Positions 27,174 through 35,987 of a DNA stretch of 64,000 bases are shown here, one piece after another. Both the position numbers and the translations under genes were made by a program. Source of the stretch: Hellea sp. (lineage in GTDB: Bacteria > Pseudomonadota > Alphaproteobacteria > Caulobacterales > Maricaulaceae); the NCBI GenBank assembly GCA_013002305.1, contig JABDKG010000099.1, positions 1 through 64,000 of the forward strand. Direction: 5' to 3'. The notes beneath the pieces were generated by a model. That model was not told the DNA's origin, made no database searches, and saw nothing but the letters and a program-made list of their open reading frames with translations. Numbering within the stretch: the stretch's first letter is position 1; each line of letters starts with the position of its first letter.

Positions 27174-27212
27174 CACGGCTTTCATTTATTTGAAAGTTGT
27201 GCTTTTTTTTTG
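27174..27212 (+). terminator. Terminator after TonB receptor 2
   Basis: A 12-base stem (GCACGGCTTTCA / TGAAAGTTGTGC with two G-T pairs), six-base loop and nine T residues, 27 bases after the stop codon. Confidence 0.9.
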
Positions 27213-27219
27213 CTTTAAA

Positions 27220-27256
27220 TTGGTCTAGACTTTGAAGGAATTTTTGATTTATTGGT
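27220..27256. promoter_or_regulatory. Two operator half-sites before the GntR gene
   Basis: ATTGGT occurs at 27220-27225 and 27251-27256, each followed by a poor second half. They resemble half-sites of the local palindrome and could allow weak autoregulation. Confidence 0.35.
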
Positions 27257-27268
27257 ATAGGGAAATTA

Positions 27269-28015
27269 ATGGCCGAAAAACGCTTATACCATAAAGTTGC
27301 TAATCAAATATTGGAATTGATTGACTCTGGCGTATTCCCGCCGGGTAGTCGGTTGCCGGGCGAACGGGACTTGGCTGAAAAGTTTGGCGTCAGCCGCGTT
27401 GCCGTCAGAGAGGCTGAAATTTCATTACAGGCGCAAGGAAGGTTGGAGATTAAGGTCGGTTCCGGCGCCTATGTGCTGGATGGCAGCTCCGGTCCGCTCA
27501 ATGGCTTGCCCAGAGTTGGCCCTTTTGAACTTACGGAAGCAAGAGCACTGTTTGAGGCTGAAGCTGCGGCACTCGCGGCGCCTATTATTACCGACGAAGC
27601 TATAACAGAACTTGAAGACTATATCGCCATAATGTCGGGCAAACCCAGCGAGAAAATGACTGCTGATGAGGCCGATGCAGCGTTTCACAATGCGATTGCG
27701 CGCTCGACAAACAATCACGCAATCATGTTTGTCATTGATAGTATGTGGCAGATGCGAACCGAAGCGGCGCAATTGCAAGCGGTCTATAGGAAAGTTTGCG
27801 ACGAGGATCCCAGCCACCGGGAGGATGAGCATCAGGCGATCTTGGAAGCGTTGAAGAACCGCGATTCCGTTGCGGCTAGAAGCGCCATGCGGGCACACTT
27901 TACGCGTATGATTGATGCCTTATTGGAGGCGTCCGAAGAAGAAGCCTATCAGGAAGTAAAGCGCAAAGCATCGGAAAGTCGATCCCGATATATGCTTGCC
28001 AAGCAACTATCTTAA
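27269..28015 (+). CDS. GntR-family regulator, FadR/FCD subfamily
   Basis: Cytoplasmic transcription factor of 248 residues. The N-terminal winged helix has the GntR signature (PPGSRLPGERDLAEKFGVSR, residues ~25-45). The C-terminal FCD domain is helical, with metal/ligand residues of the class in DADAAFHNAIARSTNN and later HREDEHQAILEAL. This subfamily includes UxuR, ExuR and KdgR-type uronate regulators. It lies inside the locus between receptor 2 and the lyase operon, and ATTGGT-N3-ACCAAT palindromes sit before uxuA and both receptors, so it is probably the local repressor relieved by a uronate intermediate. AGGGA precedes the start by seven bases. Confidence 0.9.
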   Translation: MAEKRLYHKVANQILELIDSGVFPPGSRLPGERDLAEKFGVSRVAVREAEISLQAQGRLEIKVGSGAYVLDGSSGPLNGLPRVGPFELTEARALFEAEAAALAAPIITDEAITELEDYIAIMSGKPSEKMTADEADAAFHNAIARSTNNHAIMFVIDSMWQMRTEAAQLQAVYRKVCDEDPSHREDEHQAILEALKNRDSVAARSAMRAHFTRMIDALLEASEEEAYQEVKRKASESRSRYMLAKQLS

Positions 28016-28023
28016 GCATCTAT

Positions 28024-28084
28024 ACCAATATTTTTAAATTGGTTTAATATATTGGTTGACACAACGGCCTAAATTGCTGATATT
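28024..28084 (+). promoter_or_regulatory. Promoter and operator half-sites of the alginate lyase operon
   Basis: TTGACA (28056-28061), a 17-base spacer and GATATT (28079-28084) form a plausible promoter. Immediately upstream are ACCAAT (28024-28029), ATTGGT (28038-28043) and ATTGGT (28051-28056); the last overlaps the -35 element. None forms the perfect palindrome seen before the receptors. Confidence 0.5.
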
Positions 28085-28172
28085 TTCCTCCGCTTAAAAA
28101 GATAAAAAATTTGAATGGGCGGGGCGCATAAAAGACTTTTAGTGCCCGTCAAATGACAAGGGATCGGAATAA

Positions 28173-30428
28173 ATGAGCTTGCCTTTTGCGCGCAGAAAAC
28201 TTCTGACAATCATCCCTTTGGTGTTTGCGTTTACGGCGTGCGGCAATGTCTCTGATGGTAACCTCATTAAAAACCAAGATGAGTTCAAAGAGGCGGTCAG
28301 TAATGCTGCGCCGGGCGATACAATTATCCTAGCCAATGGGGTTTGGGAGGATTTCGAGATCCTGTTTAAAGGTGAAGGTGAAGAAGGTAATCCGATCCGG
28401 TTGACCGCCGAAACCAAAGGCGAAGTTATATTATCCGGCCAGTCTAATCTTCGGTTAGCCGGCAATTATCTGGAGGTTTCCGGCCTGGTGTTTAAAAATG
28501 GTTCTACGCCGACGCAGGAAGTCGTCAGCTTTCGCCAAAATAAGGATAATCTCGCCAATAATTCTCGCATCACCGAGATCGTCATCGATAATTACAATCA
28601 AGCCGAACGCCAGGAAGCCGATTTTTGGGTGATGATGTATGGCAAAAACAATCGGTTTGATCACAATCATTTGGTCGGGAAGCGCAACAAAGGCGTGACC
28701 ATGGCGGTTCGGCTTAACACCGAAGAGAGCCAGCAAAATAATCATAGGATTGATCACAATTATTTTGGACCGCGGTCAATCCTTGGATCAAATGGCGGCG
28801 AGACCCTGCGGATTGGCACGAGCCATTATTCGCGGACCGACTCGTTTACCACTGTCGAGAGTAATTATTTCGACCGGTGTGACGGAGAACTGGAGATCAT
28901 TTCGAATAAGTCGGGCAAGAATAAATTTCTAAATAATATATTTTACGAATCTCGCGGCACGCTGACTATGCGGCACGGGAATAATAACCTCGTGGAAGGC
29001 AATGTCTTTTTCGGCAATGACGCCGATCACACGGGCGGTATTCGCGTCATTAATGCGGGCCAGACGATCCGCAATAATTACATGGAAGGCCTCAAGGGCA
29101 CGCGCTTTGGCGGCGCTTTGGTTGTGATGAACGGTGTGCCGAACGGACCTATCAATCGTTACGACCCTGTGATCAATGCGCTGATCGAAAATAATTCGTT
29201 GATTAATAGCGACAATATTCAGCTCGGCGCCGGCAGCGACGAAGAGCGCAGCGGACCTCCGTCTGATAGTGTTTTTCAAAACAATCTTATCTATAATGAT
29301 GGCGGCCGCGACGTGTTTACAGTCTATGATGACATGTCGGGGATTGACTTCAAAAACAACGTTTTAGGCTCAATGGATCCGCCCGATTTTACAAGCGGGT
29401 TTGAACGTCGACAGGTGACATTAACGCGCGCCGACAACGGATTACAATACCCGCAACCTGACATCAAGGCTGGCGTTTCTCGTGATCTTGTCGTGACCAC
29501 CAAAGATATGACCGGGGCGTCCTGGTATCCTAAATTAGAGCCCACGATTGCGTTTGGGTCCGGCGAAACCATCAAAATTGCGCCCGAAGAAGGCATTTTG
29601 CTGAGGACGATCAAGCAGGCAAACCCCGGTGATACAATTATCCTTTCCGAAGGCGATTATGTTGCGGCTAAGTTTTTGAAGCTCACCAAGCCGCTAACGT
29701 TCAAGGGTGAGGGCGAAGTGAATATAACGTTCGAGCGCTCGGCCATGTTTGAAGTTTTGGAAGGCGGGAGCCTTCAGCTGATCAATCTGAATATTTCGGG
29801 TGAAGACAGTCCGGATTATGCCGGTAACTCCGTTATTCGGACCAGCCCATATGCCCAGCTTGAAAACTTCCGTCTGGAAATTATTGACAGTGATTTCACT
29901 GCCATCGACAAAAACCATACCTTTAACGTGGTCAAAGCCTCCAAGGGCACTTTTGCTGACAATATCCTTGTCCAAAATTCGACTTTTGAAGATGTAACCG
30001 GCGCCATCTTCAGCCTTGATAAAGAAGATGATGATTACGGAATTTACAATGCGGAATATCTGACCATCACAAATTCGACATTTAAAAACGTCGAAGGAGA
30101 CCTTGTCGATTATTATCGCGGAGGCCGCGATGAAAGCACGTTTGGACCGCATTTTAAAATGACGGGCTCGACGCTTGATAATGTCGGCAAAGGCAATCGT
30201 AATCAGTCCAAGTCATCGATTTATCTGCATGGTGTTCAGGTGACCAATATGTCGGACAATATTTTTAAAAACAGCGCGCCGTTTTTGATTAATCATACAG
30301 TTGGTGAACCTAAAACCCGTATCACTGGAAACAGATTTTCCGGAACACCCGGGCCTGCCGTTTACGAGCTAAATAGCATCCTGGAAAACACCGCAATTAT
30401 TACCAACAATGATGGACTGAACCCATGA
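28173..30428 (+). CDS. Alginate lyase of polysaccharide lyase family 6
   Basis: Secreted lipoprotein (751 residues, lipobox FTAC) with a right-handed parallel beta-helix built from repeated NNRIDHNYF-like turns, matching PL6 (chondroitinase B/AlyGC type). Two helix domains can be seen: residues ~20-440 with the catalytic region (DGELEIISNKSGKN supplies the Lys base, TLTMRHGNNN the Arg), and ~460-750, a second helix as in two-domain PL6 enzymes. It would cleave alginate by beta-elimination at the cell surface or in the periplasm; endo- or exo-action and M/G preference cannot be read from sequence. First gene of the lyase operon; it overlaps the PL17 gene by four bases. Confidence 0.9.
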   Translation: MSLPFARRKLLTIIPLVFAFTACGNVSDGNLIKNQDEFKEAVSNAAPGDTIILANGVWEDFEILFKGEGEEGNPIRLTAETKGEVILSGQSNLRLAGNYLEVSGLVFKNGSTPTQEVVSFRQNKDNLANNSRITEIVIDNYNQAERQEADFWVMMYGKNNRFDHNHLVGKRNKGVTMAVRLNTEESQQNNHRIDHNYFGPRSILGSNGGETLRIGTSHYSRTDSFTTVESNYFDRCDGELEIISNKSGKNKFLNNIFYESRGTLTMRHGNNNLVEGNVFFGNDADHTGGIRVINAGQTIRNNYMEGLKGTRFGGALVVMNGVPNGPINRYDPVINALIENNSLINSDNIQLGAGSDEERSGPPSDSVFQNNLIYNDGGRDVFTVYDDMSGIDFKNNVLGSMDPPDFTSGFERRQVTLTRADNGLQYPQPDIKAGVSRDLVVTTKDMTGASWYPKLEPTIAFGSGETIKIAPEEGILLRTIKQANPGDTIILSEGDYVAAKFLKLTKPLTFKGEGEVNITFERSAMFEVLEGGSLQLINLNISGEDSPDYAGNSVIRTSPYAQLENFRLEIIDSDFTAIDKNHTFNVVKASKGTFADNILVQNSTFEDVTGAIFSLDKEDDDYGIYNAEYLTITNSTFKNVEGDLVDYYRGGRDESTFGPHFKMTGSTLDNVGKGNRNQSKSSIYLHGVQVTNMSDNIFKNSAPFLINHTVGEPKTRITGNRFSGTPGPAVYELNSILENTAIITNNDGLNP

Positions 30429-32602
30429 GGCTGAAGTGGAAAAATATCTTGGCGGCCGTCCTTACGGGTAGCGTCGCGGCTTGTGCTCCAAGTTCGGAAA
30501 CAGCCGTAAAGACGACGGCGGCTACGTCGGTTCAATCGGGCGCGTCTTTTGAAACAACTATGGACGCCGCCAAGGATAGCCTGTCGGCGCAGATGAGCAC
30601 GCCGCTGATCATTCCCGTGCCCAAAGACGCAGGCGGCGGATACACGCACGAACAACATAAGAAAAACGCTAAACTGATATATGATGCCGGGCAGCTTTAT
30701 AAGCTGACAGGCGAGACCCAATATGCGGATTTCGCCAGCAAGGCCATGCTCGATTACGCCGAAGTTTACCCGAGTTGGGGGCTTCATCCTGCTAAGAAAG
30801 AACAAGATCCCGGGCGCATGTTTTGGCAAAACCTGAACGAGAGCATGTGGCTTCTCCATGTGGCGCAGAGCTACGGTGCCATTAAGGACACCGTCTCGCC
30901 AGAGCAGCGCGAAAAAATCGAAACCGATCTTTTGCGCAATATGGCAGATTTTATGTCGGAAGGATCGCCGACAACGTTTAACAAGATACACAATCACGGA
31001 ACTTGGGCCACGGCGGCTGTCGGGCTAACGGGCTATGCAATCGGCGATGACGATTATGTCGAGCAGGCCCTCATGGGACTGGATAAATCAGGCGACGCCG
31101 GTTTTCTGAAACAGATGGATCGGCTGTTTTCACCCGATGGATATTACAATGAAGGTCCATATTATCAGCGTTTCGCGCTCAAACCCTTCGTTATTTTCGC
31201 CCAGGCCGTTGAGAAAAATAACCCTGAACGAAAGATTTTTGAACAGCGCGACGGGATTTTGAAAAAGGCAATTTATACGACTATTCATCAGAATTATGGC
31301 GGGCTGTTTTTCCCGATCAATGACGCCATAAAAGAAAAAGGAATATCAACAAATGAGCTGCTTCACGGTGTTGCCATTGCCTATGAGTTGACCGGTGACA
31401 AAGGTTTGCTGTCAATCGCCCAGGCGCAAAACACATTTGTTTTGACGCCGGAAAGCCGCAAATTATCGCAAGATCTGGCCGCGGGTATGGCGGAGCCTTT
31501 TGACTATAAAAGCATGCGCCTCGGAGACGGCGAAGATGGAACAGACGGCGCGCTTGATATCCTGCGCGCCTCTGCAGATCCAAATGGTCTTGCCGTTGTC
31601 GCCAAGAATACATCGCAAGGTCTGGGTCATGGGCATTTCGATAAACTCGGACTTCTGGTTTATGATGCGGGGCATGAAATTTTACGTGATTACGGCGCAG
31701 CGCGCTTTCTCAATGTCGAAGCCAAATATGGCGGGCATTATCTGCCGGAAAATAATGCTTACGCCAAACAGACGATTGCTCACAATGCCTTGGTCGTGGA
31801 TGAAACCAGCCATTTTAACGGCGACGTCAGGATCGGCAATGTAAACGCGCCAGAGCTTGGGGCCTTTGTCAATGACGGCGCTTTGAAGGCGACTACCGCT
31901 GAAATATCCACTGCTTATGACGGCGTTGTGATGAGCCGTACTGTTGCCATTATTGAGGACGATGCTTTTCCGGGTCCCGTAATTGTCGATCTCGTCGAAG
32001 GACACGCCGAAGGTTCACATCAATATGATTTGCCGTTTCATTATAACGGACACATGATCGAAACCAATTTCAAGGTCGCGGCTGATCCCGTCTCGCTGGT
32101 GCCGCTGGGTGATAAAAACGGATATCAGTTCTTATGGAAGCTTGCCGAAGCGACGCCGATAGATGGACTATCCCAAATAACGTTCTTGCTTGATCGCAAA
32201 TTTTATTCAGTCACCTCATCGGTTCCAGACAACACGTCGATAATTTTTGCAGAGACCGGAGCAGGAGATCCTAATTTCAGCCTGCGTCATGAGCCTGCCT
32301 TTATTCTGCGTTGTCAGAGTACAGATGGCGTTTCTTATGCGTCTGTCATTGAGCCTCACGGCGATTATAATCCGGTTGTCGAATACACACTCGACAGTCA
32401 TAGCCACGTAAAAACCGTATCGCATTTCGAAACAGGTGCCGATGAGTTCGTTTTGATTGAAACTAAAGACGGCCGCTTTGTCGGCCTCGGCATTTCGGGC
32501 GATCCGGACACAAGCATTTCACACACAGTTTCAGTGAACGGCGCAGACAAAACATGGACGGGTCCTTACAAACTTTTCCATTCCACACAGGAAGGTCAAT
32601 AA
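30425..32602 (+). CDS. Oligoalginate lyase, polysaccharide lyase family 17
   Basis: Lipoprotein (725 residues, lipobox VAAC) with an N-terminal alpha/alpha toroid (alginate lyase domain) and a C-terminal heparinase II/III-like beta-sheet domain. Expected catalytic Asn-His are in NKIHNHGTW and the Tyr in GYYNEGPYYQRFAL; the metal-site histidines and aspartate fit GHGHFDKLGLL, LRDYGAARF and IAHNALVVDE. PL17 enzymes release the unsaturated monouronate DEH exolytically, completing what the PL6 enzyme starts. Coupled to PL6 through a four-base ATGA overlap. Confidence 0.92.
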   Translation: MRLKWKNILAAVLTGSVAACAPSSETAVKTTAATSVQSGASFETTMDAAKDSLSAQMSTPLIIPVPKDAGGGYTHEQHKKNAKLIYDAGQLYKLTGETQYADFASKAMLDYAEVYPSWGLHPAKKEQDPGRMFWQNLNESMWLLHVAQSYGAIKDTVSPEQREKIETDLLRNMADFMSEGSPTTFNKIHNHGTWATAAVGLTGYAIGDDDYVEQALMGLDKSGDAGFLKQMDRLFSPDGYYNEGPYYQRFALKPFVIFAQAVEKNNPERKIFEQRDGILKKAIYTTIHQNYGGLFFPINDAIKEKGISTNELLHGVAIAYELTGDKGLLSIAQAQNTFVLTPESRKLSQDLAAGMAEPFDYKSMRLGDGEDGTDGALDILRASADPNGLAVVAKNTSQGLGHGHFDKLGLLVYDAGHEILRDYGAARFLNVEAKYGGHYLPENNAYAKQTIAHNALVVDETSHFNGDVRIGNVNAPELGAFVNDGALKATTAEISTAYDGVVMSRTVAIIEDDAFPGPVIVDLVEGHAEGSHQYDLPFHYNGHMIETNFKVAADPVSLVPLGDKNGYQFLWKLAEATPIDGLSQITFLLDRKFYSVTSSVPDNTSIIFAETGAGDPNFSLRHEPAFILRCQSTDGVSYASVIEPHGDYNPVVEYTLDSHSHVKTVSHFETGADEFVLIETKDGRFVGLGISGDPDTSISHTVSVNGADKTWTGPYKLFHSTQEGQ

Positions 32603-32604
32603 AC

Positions 32605-32964
32605 ATGCAAAGCCCTAATTTTGTTTTCGACAAGGATGTTCCGAAAGAAGACGTTGATCCCGGGATTAAACGCCAGATCCTCAGCCATAGTGACGATATT
32701 ATGCTGGTCAAAGCGACTTTTGAAACCGGCGCCGAAGGCTATATGCACGAGCATTACCACAGCCAGATCGCCTATGTCGAAAGCGGCGTTTTTGATGTCA
32801 CGGTCGACGGCGAGACCAAGCGGCTTAAGGCCGGCGACAGTTTCTTAATGATGCCCCATGTCATGCACGGCGCTATCTGCATCGAAGCCGGAGTCTTGCT
32901 CGACATGTTTACGCCCATTCGCGAAGATTTTTTTGAAAATTATAAAAAAGGGAAAAGTTCATGA
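32605..32964 (+). CDS. kdgF: KdgF-like cupin (unsaturated uronate linearisation)
   Basis: Small cupin of 119 residues. The metal site fits the KdgF pattern: HEHYHSQ in the first cupin motif, then the histidine in MMPHVMHGA. KdgF speeds ring opening of the unsaturated monouronate made by alginate and pectin lyases to the linear keto form DEH. ATG 32605 is used because GGAAGG lies just upstream; an in-frame ATG at 32554 would extend into the PL17 gene. It overlaps the transporter gene by four bases. Confidence 0.88.
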   Translation: MQSPNFVFDKDVPKEDVDPGIKRQILSHSDDIMLVKATFETGAEGYMHEHYHSQIAYVESGVFDVTVDGETKRLKAGDSFLMMPHVMHGAICIEAGVLLDMFTPIREDFFENYKKGKSS

Positions 32965-34271
32965 TGAAGGGGAAATTACGCTGGGTTGTTGTCAGCCTGG
33001 TCGCGTTAGCAACGGTCATCAATTACATTGACCGCCAGACAATCACTGTATTATGGCCTCAACACATGGCGCCCGATCTTTTTCCAGACATGGATGCGGA
33101 TGGACATAAGTCAATTTTAGGGTTGGTATCGGCCATTTTTATTCTGTCATACGCGGCAGGACAGGCAATTTTTGGTAAAATATTTGACTGGTTAGGTACA
33201 CGCTTGGGGTTTGTTCTCTCTATCGGCGTTTGGTCTATGGCAACCGCGTTGCATGCCTTTGCGCAAGGTGTTTTGAGTTTAAGTTTTTTCCGAATATTAT
33301 TAGGCGTTTCGGAAGCCGGTAACTGGCCGGGAGCGGCCAAAGCCAATGCCGAGTGGTTTCCAACCAAGGAAAGAGCGTTGGCTCAGGGAATATTCAATTC
33401 GGGTGCGGCTATCGGGGGTATCATATCGATCCCGCTTTTAGCCTATTTGGCTGTTTTTCTAGATTGGAAAATCATCTTTGTATTAGTGGCCGGATTGGGC
33501 CTACTTTGGTTGCTGCCTTGGTTAATCATTGTCAAGGCGCCGCCAAAATACCATTCCTGGATATCCGATGAAGAGCGCGAATACATCCTAAGTGGTCAGA
33601 TAAACGAAGACATGGACGGCGAATCAGACGGTGGTTATGCTCCATCAACGGGGGAGCTCTTGTCTCGAAAACAAAGCTGGGGTGTCATAATCGCGTCTGC
33701 AGCAATTGACCCGATTTGGTGGTTGTTCATTGTCTGGATTCCCACATATTTATTCGAAGTTCACGGCTTTAACATTAAAGACCTCGCTGTCTCTGGATGG
33801 TTGCCGTATGTAGGCGCCATGGTTGGTGCCTGGTTCGGAGGGTTGTTGGCTCAATGGCTCCTTGGAAAGGGATGGTCAGTCAATAAAACTCGAAAGTTCA
33901 CGATCACACTTGGCTGCCTGATTATGCTGCCTGCGCTTCTCGCTATGTCTGCGGCATCGACAGCAGTTATCGCAATTACTTTGATGTTTATCATCCTGTT
34001 TGGGTTCCAAACTGCGATTGGCAATGTTCAAACATTACCCAGTGATTTTTTGGGTAAAAAGACGGTTGGTACTTTATCTGGGTTCGCGGGGATGGCGGCA
34101 AAGTTGACGGCGTTCGGACTAACACTCTTAGTGCCGGTGATGACTAAGGGCGCAAATTACACAACCGTTTTCATTTTGGGGGCTTTCCTGGCGTTAACTG
34201 CAATCGCGGCAATTTGGGTCCTGTGCGGAAAAATTGAACCTTTAAAACCGCTTTCGGCAAACGAAGCGTAA
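32961..34271 (+). CDS. MFS transporter, anion:cation symporter (hexuronate) type
   Basis: Twelve-helix inner-membrane transporter of 436 residues. The N-terminus INYIDRQTITVLWP and the loop GKIFDWLGTRLGF match the ACS/ExuT subgroup of the major facilitator superfamily, as does GVSEAGNWPGAAKANAEWFP in TM4-5. In an alginate locus it most likely brings unsaturated monouronate (DEH) or other uronates from the periplasm to the cytosol. Tightly spaced within the operon. Confidence 0.88.
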   Translation: MMKGKLRWVVVSLVALATVINYIDRQTITVLWPQHMAPDLFPDMDADGHKSILGLVSAIFILSYAAGQAIFGKIFDWLGTRLGFVLSIGVWSMATALHAFAQGVLSLSFFRILLGVSEAGNWPGAAKANAEWFPTKERALAQGIFNSGAAIGGIISIPLLAYLAVFLDWKIIFVLVAGLGLLWLLPWLIIVKAPPKYHSWISDEEREYILSGQINEDMDGESDGGYAPSTGELLSRKQSWGVIIASAAIDPIWWLFIVWIPTYLFEVHGFNIKDLAVSGWLPYVGAMVGAWFGGLLAQWLLGKGWSVNKTRKFTITLGCLIMLPALLAMSAASTAVIAITLMFIILFGFQTAIGNVQTLPSDFLGKKTVGTLSGFAGMAAKLTAFGLTLLVPVMTKGANYTTVFILGAFLALTAIAAIWVLCGKIEPLKPLSANEA

Positions 34272-34304
34272 ACAGAAATTTAGACTGAAAAAGGAGTCAT
34301 AATA

Positions 34305-35186
34305 ATGTCAAAACCAGTCATCGGATTCATCGGCCTCGGCTTGATGGGCGGGAATATGGTCGAAAACCTGCAAAAGCGCGGCTATGAAGTCGTCGTCATG
34401 GATCTTAACCCGGACGCGGTCGCAGCGGTACTGGCTCGCGGCAACGCGACAGAAGCCAGCTCACCTAAAGAACTTGCCGAGAAAAGCGATATCGTAGAGC
34501 TTTGCCTCACGACATCTGCTGTGGTTGAGAAAATCGTTTACGGCGATAACGGCATTCTCGCCGGTATCAAAGAAGGGTCGGTTCTCATTGATTTTGGAAC
34601 ATCGATCCCGGCGTCTACACAAAAGATCGGCGCGGCTCTGGCCGAAAAAGGTGCTGGTATGATCGACGCGCCGCTCGGACGCACGCCGGCTCACGCCAAG
34701 GATGGTCTTCTGAACATTATGGCCGCTGGAGATAAAGCGACTTTTGATAAGTATGAGCCAGTTCTCAAAGAGCAAGGCGAGAACGTCTTCTATCTTGGAG
34801 CGCTCGGTGCCGGTCATGTCACCAAATTGATCAACAATTTTATGGGCATGACATCCGTTTGTGCCATGTCGCAAGCCTTCGCCGTCGCAAAACTCGCTGG
34901 TGTCGACCGTCAACAGCTTTACGATATTATGTCAGCCGGACCGTCTAATTCTCCGTTTATGAGATTTTGTAAAAACTACGCTGTCGACGACGTGAGCGAT
35001 CTCGGTTTCTCCATTAACAACGCCAACAAAGACCTCGGCTATTTTGTCCAGATGGTTTCGGACCTGGGCTCAACCACAGCCATCGGCGAAAGCACTTCTG
35101 CCAATCTTCAGGCAGCTGTCGCGGCCGGAATGGGTGATGGCAATGTTCCGGAAATTTTTGATTATTTTGTCAAACTAAAAAAATAA
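34305..35186 (+). CDS. Beta-hydroxyacid dehydrogenase-family reductase (DehR-like candidate)
   Basis: NAD(P)-dependent oxidoreductase of 293 residues of the 3-hydroxyisobutyrate/tartronate-semialdehyde reductase family. Rossmann motif GFIGLGLMGGNM at the N-terminus, substrate loop DAPLGRTPAHAKDG in place of the DAPVSGG of HIBADH, and the catalytic Lys in GHVTKLINN. Members in alginolytic Vibrio (DehR) reduce DEH to KDG, and the context supports that here. A glycolate/tartronate-type activity is the alternative. AAGGAG precedes the start. Confidence 0.82.
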   Translation: MSKPVIGFIGLGLMGGNMVENLQKRGYEVVVMDLNPDAVAAVLARGNATEASSPKELAEKSDIVELCLTTSAVVEKIVYGDNGILAGIKEGSVLIDFGTSIPASTQKIGAALAEKGAGMIDAPLGRTPAHAKDGLLNIMAAGDKATFDKYEPVLKEQGENVFYLGALGAGHVTKLINNFMGMTSVCAMSQAFAVAKLAGVDRQQLYDIMSAGPSNSPFMRFCKNYAVDDVSDLGFSINNANKDLGYFVQMVSDLGSTTAIGESTSANLQAAVAAGMGDGNVPEIFDYFVKLKK

Positions 35187-35198
35187 CAGGACCAAGAC

Positions 35199-35954
35199 AT
35201 GAGTAACCTTGAAGGAAAAGTCGCTATTGTGACAGGCGGAACCCGCGATATCGGGAGATCCTGCTCAATCAAGCTTGCTGAAGCGGGCGCAAAAGTTGTT
35301 GTGAATTACTGCAATAATAAAGCGGCAGGCGAAGAAACCGTCGCGGCGATCGAGAAAGCCGGTGGCAAAGCTATCCTTGTTAAGGGCGACATGACCAAAA
35401 AAGCAGATGTTGATAATCTTATCGCCGAAGCCCGAAAGGCATTTGGCGACGAACTTCACATATTGGTCAATAATGTTGGCGGCTTGGTTGCGCGTAAGAA
35501 AATCGGTGAAATGGATGAGGATTTTTTCAACTACGTCATGTCCCTTAATCTGAATTCAACATTTCTCTGCACCCAAGCCGTGGTGCCACATATGCCCCCG
35601 GGTAGCGCGATTGTGAACCTGGCGTCGCTGGCAGGTCAAAATGGCGGCGGTAATGGTTCCTCTGCCTATTCGACATCAAAAGGCGCTGTCAGCGCATTTA
35701 CGCGCGCTATGGCCAAAGAGCTCGGTCCGCAGGGCATTCGTTGCAACGCGCTAAATCCGGGTATGATCGCCACGACTTTCCATGACACGTTTTCGACGGA
35801 CGAGGCGCGCCGCAACGTCGAAGCCACAGTACCGCTGCGTCGTCAGGGCCATCCGGATGATTGCGCTGATGCGGTTGTTTACCTAGCCTCAGACGCATCA
35901 TCTTATATCACCGGCGCGAATATCGATATTAACGGCGGAATGTATTATTCCTAA
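35199..35954 (+). CDS. Short-chain dehydrogenase, candidate DEH reductase (A1-R-like)
   Basis: Classical SDR of 251 residues with cofactor motif TGGTRDIGRS, NNVGG, catalytic Ser in NLASLAGQ and Tyr/Lys in YSTSK. It ends in a DINGGMYYS tail. In Sphingomonas and Flavobacterium, SDRs of this type reduce DEH to KDG. It follows the beta-hydroxyacid dehydrogenase gene by 12 bases, so the operon encodes two unrelated enzymes that could perform the same step. Confidence 0.82.
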   Translation: MSNLEGKVAIVTGGTRDIGRSCSIKLAEAGAKVVVNYCNNKAAGEETVAAIEKAGGKAILVKGDMTKKADVDNLIAEARKAFGDELHILVNNVGGLVARKKIGEMDEDFFNYVMSLNLNSTFLCTQAVVPHMPPGSAIVNLASLAGQNGGGNGSSAYSTSKGAVSAFTRAMAKELGPQGIRCNALNPGMIATTFHDTFSTDEARRNVEATVPLRRQGHPDDCADAVVYLASDASSYITGANIDINGGMYYS

Positions 35955-35987
35955 AAGCCAAACTTTTTAAACTAGAAGCAAAAAAAT

